Of a stretch of 64,000 bases of DNA, positions 60,499-64,000 are shown piece by piece. The position numbers and the translations under genes are program-made. The stretch spans positions 85,667,525 to 85,731,524 of the forward strand of contig CM043958.1 of the NCBI GenBank assembly GCA_014529385.2, in the 5' to 3' direction. Within the stretch, counting starts at the first letter, position 1, and every line of letters begins with the position of its first letter. The DNA is from Adiantum capillus-veneris (Eukaryota; Streptophyta; Polypodiopsida; Polypodiales; Pteridaceae). The notes under the pieces were generated by a model. That model was not told the DNA's origin and did no database searches. It worked only from the letters and a program-made list of their open reading frames with translations.

Positions 60499-61329
60499 AT
60501 GGCTGACAATAGTAAAGAGAGTGAAATTAATGTTGATAACTTTGATTTTGCTCATGAGCAAGCTACTAATGATGCTTCAATGCTTGTTAACTATCTTGTT
60601 TCTAGGCTTCAACAAGCCATGGGCAATCCATCTCTCCAAAGTGAAGTGCAACGGCACCTCCGTGCTCACGGGATTCTCCAAGCTCATCACCATGATGAGA
60701 GAACACCTAGGAAGCCTCCTTGTGAGACTACCAAAAGAGGTCTCTCTCCAATTTGGGAAGAAGAAGAGAATCCGTACGAAGGGCTCAAGAATTTACTTAT
60801 TGATGATGCATCTCCTTCCCAAAGGAGAACTCAAGAGCCTCCACCGAAGGAACGAGAAAGAAGTGAGTCTCCCGCCACCTCGACGGAGATGGCTCCACGA
60901 AGACGGCGGGCTAAACGCTCTCCATCACCACCAAAGCGGAGAAGACCATCACACTCTTCTCCACGCCATAATTCAAAGAGGGATGATAAAAAGCAAGAGA
61001 AGAAAAAGGCGAGAAAGAGGACACCCTCTTCTCCATCCTCTTCCTCCTCTTCCTCTTATGAAAGTGATGGTAAAGATGACGAAGATCAAGACAAGAAAAA
61101 GACGAGAAAGAGGTCACCCTCTTCTCCACCTTCTTCAAATTCTTCACCTTCTGAAGAAAGTGATGGTGCAACCTTTGAACCATCAAAAAGAAGAGGCCAT
61201 AGGAAATCCTATGCCACATGGAAGAGGTCATCCAAGCTGAAGAAATTCAAAGAGGGAGGGACGAGCATGTCTTTCCTTACCTATGATGGTACCTTTGGTG
61301 CTACGGACAAAGTCTTGGCCTTTATCTAG
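60499..61329 (+). CDS. gypsy-C2 upstream gag ORF with Arg/Ser-rich domain, ending in UAG
   Basis: 276 residues from ATG 60499 (MADNSKESEINVDNF). The conserved N-terminal part (VNYLVSRLQQAMGNP) is followed by an RS-like basic region (RRRRAKRSPSPPKRRRPSH) and a charged, serine-rich region with two similar units (KKKARKRTPSSPSSSSSS and KKKTRKRSPSSPPSSNSS). It ends in the conserved DGTFGATDKVLAFI, then UAG at 61327-61329 and CAAUUC. The upstream half is fully open, although its sequence differs widely from gypsy-C1, which argues for past coding constraint. Confidence 0.78.
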   Translation: MADNSKESEINVDNFDFAHEQATNDASMLVNYLVSRLQQAMGNPSLQSEVQRHLRAHGILQAHHHDERTPRKPPCETTKRGLSPIWEEEENPYEGLKNLLIDDASPSQRRTQEPPPKERERSESPATSTEMAPRRRRAKRSPSPPKRRRPSHSSPRHNSKRDDKKQEKKKARKRTPSSPSSSSSSSYESDGKDDEDQDKKKTRKRSPSSPPSSNSSPSEESDGATFEPSKRRGHRKSYATWKRSSKLKKFKEGGTSMSFLTYDGTFGATDKVLAFI

Positions 61330-62103
61330 CAATTCGATGCGGCGTTTGGAGATGAGGGCTTCACGGAGTCCTCTAAGCTACGCCATGTATCTATGCACTT
61401 TCAAAAGTCCGCCAGGCAATGGTGGTCTAGCCTACGAGCCAACGGTGAAGCTCCACGAACATGGAAAGATTTAAGAGCTTCCATTATGAAGCAGTTTTTG
61501 GCCACCGATGCCAAAGACAAAGTACTCACCGAATGGCAAAGCTTAAAGCTCTCTCCCTATGAATCCATCCACAAATATGTAGACAAGTTTTGGGACCTAC
61601 AACTCAAAGCCACTGTCTTTAAAAATTTGGATTTTGGAGAGCAAAAGCAACAATTTTGTGCGGGCTTAACCGAAGAAATGGCGGAGTATGTCAACTCCCA
61701 AAGGCCACGTACCATATCGGCGGTAATACACCATACTATGGTGGCCTCTCGAATCAATTTCCAAACGGGGGCTAAAAGAAATAATAAGCCCACGGAAAAC
61801 AAGGGTTCCAATGAGCCTAAGGGGAAGGACGATGTCCAAAAGTCTCCTAAGGGCAACTCCAACAAAGCTAAAGAGAAGGGAGTTTACAAAGGTAAGAACA
61901 AACTCTCTCCTGAAGAGCTTGAGCGTTATCGCAAGGATAACCGGTGTTTCAAGTGCGGCGAACAAGGGCATGCGTACGTGCTTGTCCCCAAAAGAACAAC
62001 CGCCAAGATCCTTCTAGAGCTTCCTTGGTTGAAATCCAAGAGGAGGAGACTCACCAAACTCACCACAAAGGATCTCCTCTATGCCATGCTTGGGGAAAGG
62101 TAA
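61330..62103 (+). pseudogene. gypsy-C2 Gag capsid and zinc knuckle
   Basis: In frame with the preceding ORF right after the UAG: the first Met of the next open stretch is exactly 21 codons downstream, the same distance as in gypsy-C1. It contains SARQWWSSLRANGEAPRTW, KYVDKFWDLQLKA and FCAGLTEEMAEYVNSQRP. The zinc knuckle begins [11 protein letters not shown] and is broken by a one-base shift near 61977, so the last 40 residues are off frame. The true protein would continue in the frame of the next entry. Confidence 0.85.
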
Positions 62104-63128
62104 GAGAACATGATGATTTTATTCTCTTTGACCCTGGTTCTACTCACAATTATATATCTATAGAGTTGGCCACCAAGCTAGGCATACAATCCTACGAGAT
62201 GGGAGATGTCCTACCCACAGACAGTGCCTTCAAGGGGCAAGAAGCTTCAGTCACTCACTTAATCGGGAAATTGAGGCTTCATGTCCAAGGCTATGTGGAC
62301 AAAGAGGACTTCTTTATCTCTCCTCTCAAGCATGAGGATGTAATCCTAGGGGCACCATGGTTTGACCGCCTGGCTGTCGATGTTAAATTTCCTGAAAGGA
62401 GAATCTCCTTTAAGTTCAGGGAAAAAGACATATATATATATGCTAAGGAAATGGGTAACACTATTCCCATTGTACATACACCAGCTTTCAACAAGTCAAT
62501 AAAGAGCTCTATTTCCGTGTACTTGATTTTTGTTAAAGATTCTCAAAATGAACCTAATGCTTTAGCAAAAGAAAATAAAAGCAACCAAAAGGAATTAGAG
62601 TTATCCAATTTTCTCAAGGGGTTTCAAGATGTTTTTATTGACGACATCCCTTGTGAGCTACCTCCTAGACGAGGTAATGATGACCATGCAATTGAACTTC
62701 TTCCAGGAAGTTCACCGCCTAACAAACCTCCGTATAGAGTTTCTCAAGCTCAACAAGAGGAGATTATGCGGCAAGTGCATGAGTTAGTTGAGAAGGGCAT
62801 GGTTAGGCCTAGCTCATCTCCATTTTGCTCACTTGTGCTATTAGTGCAAAAGAAAGACGGCACATATCGTATGTGTGTCGACTATAGAGCACTAAATAGG
62901 ATCACTATCAAGAATAGGTTTCCCGTTCCACGGGTAGAAGACCTATTTGATAAGCTACAAGGATCGACCTACTTCAGTAGGATTGACCCAAAAAGTGGCT
63001 ATCATCAAATAAGGATAGTTGATCAAGACATTGTAAAGACCGCATTTCGCACCACATTTGGTCTTTATGAATACATTGTGATGCCTTTTGGCTTGACCAA
63101 TGCACCAGCCACATTCAACCGCTTGTGA
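61944..63128 (+). pseudogene. gypsy-C2 protease and reverse transcriptase, N-terminal part
   Basis: 394 codons open, entered by frameshift from gag. Protease: [19 protein letters not shown] (DPGS) and [48 protein letters not shown] (motif A) and [13 protein letters not shown], where a two-base insertion ends the frame at 63126-63128. It has no stop at the places where gypsy-C1 has two, so it is the better copy here. There is no start codon of its own in the true frame; its apparent Met lies out of frame with the zinc knuckle. Confidence 0.88.
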
Positions 63129-64000
63129 TGGAGAAGTTGTTCAGGCCTCATCGAAACTTCACTGGAGTGTTCTTTGATGATATTATCATCAACTCTAATT
63201 CATTAGACGAACACAAGCAACACCTCCAGGTAATATTTCAAGTTTTAAGAGAGAATAAACTTTATGTTAATCGAAAGAAAAGTGAATTTTTCTTGCAAGA
63301 GATTCAGTATTTAGGTCACATTATCTCTCAAGATGGCATCCAAATGGATCCATCAAAGTTAGAGGTAATAAAAGGATGGCCTAAACCAAGGAATCTTCAT
63401 GAACTAAGAAGCTTTATAGGTATGTGTGCATACTATAGACGCTTCATAGAAAAGTTCTCACAAATTGCGGGACTATTACATGACCTAACAAAGAAAAGCG
63501 TTAGGTACACATGGTCTGCTAAGGAGAACAATGCTTTCGAAAAGCTTAAAGAAAAGCTTATCTCGCAACCTGTGCTTACACTACCGGATCTCTCAAAACC
63601 ATTTGAGGTCCAATGTGATGCTTGTGGTGATTGCCTTGGAGATGTTTTACTCCAAGAAGGGCACGCCATAGGCTATGAGAGTCGAAGGCTCGACCATGTT
63701 GAGCAAGCTCTAGGCATATATGAAAAGGAACTCCTTGCAGTTCTACATGCCTTAGACTCATGGAAGCACTGTTTATTGGGGACTCCTTTCATTCTGCGAA
63801 CGGATCACCAAAGTCTTAAGTACTTCATGACGCAGACCAAGCTCTCCGACAAACAAATGAGGTGGGAAAATTTCCTTTCGCAATTTCATTTTCATATTGC
63901 TCACATTGTTGGCAAGCATAATCAAGTAGCCGATGCACTCTCAAGACGACCGAGAGTGAATGCGGTTTCCATAGCCACTCACAATGATCTATCTTCAATG
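63129..64000 (+). pseudogene. gypsy-C2 reverse transcriptase C-terminal part and RNase H
   Basis: Continues in the shifted frame: VFFDDIIINS (motif C), QYLGHIISQDGIQMD, GMCAYYRRF, then RNase H with QCDACGDCLG, YEKELLAVLHALD and RTDHQSLKYFMTQ, and the HIVGKHNQVADALSRRP tail. Apart from the shift at its start I see no stop in the part shown. The integrase would follow to the right, outside the window. Confidence 0.87.

Larger units (their letters stand above)
60449..64000 (+). mobile_element. Ty3/gypsy retrotransposon gypsy-C2 (5' and 3' truncated)
   Basis: Second copy of the gypsy-C family, plus strand. Homology to gypsy-C1 starts in the leader at CTTGAAGTGGCAAAG, about 50 bases before gag; LTR, primer site and most of the leader are missing. 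Gag, protease, RT and RNase H follow, and the window ends in the linker before integrase. Protein identity to gypsy-C1 over the first 60 gag residues is roughly two thirds, so the copies are old relative to each other. Confidence 0.9.

Overview
The window reads as intergenic DNA of a land plant. It is dominated by LTR retrotransposons, has long CA/GT and CT microsatellites, and carries a decayed plant-type (PLS) pentatricopeptide-repeat gene. A large-genome, non-seed plant such as a fern or lycophyte is my best guess, but this is inference. I see no intact host gene, no tRNA or rRNA and no CRISPR. Element names (gypsy-A, copia-A and so on) are mine.

Layout. 1-5675 (-): gypsy-C1, a chromovirus-like Ty3/gypsy copy cut by the window edge, with one 1.5 kb LTR and a tRNA-iMet primer site. 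5676-10027: mostly non-coding, with a perfect hairpin, microsatellites and a three-unit tandem repeat. 10.2-13.36 kb (+): copia-C, a decayed Ty1/copia copy. 13.36-18.17 kb: no recognisable coding sequence. 18.29-44.50 kb (-): four retrotransposons nested inside one another. Gypsy-A is split by copia-B (target duplication TGGAT). Copia-B contains gypsy-B. Gypsy-B is split by copia-A (target duplication GTATA, nearly intact, LTRs differing at 3 of 216 positions). 44.53-45.96 kb (+): exons of an unrecognised gene. 46.09-48.24 kb (-): a degenerate, transposon-like gene. 48.54-50.9 kb (-): PPR relic with internal tandem duplications. 51.05-60.45 kb (+): a Penelope-like retroelement with about 2.1 kb direct repeats. 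60.45-64.0 kb (+): gypsy-C2, a second, diverged copy of the first element in the opposite orientation.

Three observations stand out. First, the Penelope-like element appears to start translation in a 13-codon exon inside its long direct repeat and to splice in phase 0 across about 3.1 kb to the main reading frame, which has an unrecognised N-terminal region before the reverse transcriptase. Second, both gypsy-C copies, although diverged, carry an in-frame UAG at exactly the same place in gag followed by CAAUUY, close to the known leaky-stop context, which suggests programmed readthrough. Third, gypsy-B carries two retropepsin-like domains: the usual one before RT has a DGGAG motif, while a second one with a canonical DTGA lies after the integrase in the same frame.

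Functionally the window is a record of retrotransposition. Each LTR element brings gag, protease, RT, RNase H and integrase plus primer site and polypurine tract; the nesting gives the order of insertion; stops and frameshifts show that nearly all copies are now dead or non-autonomous.
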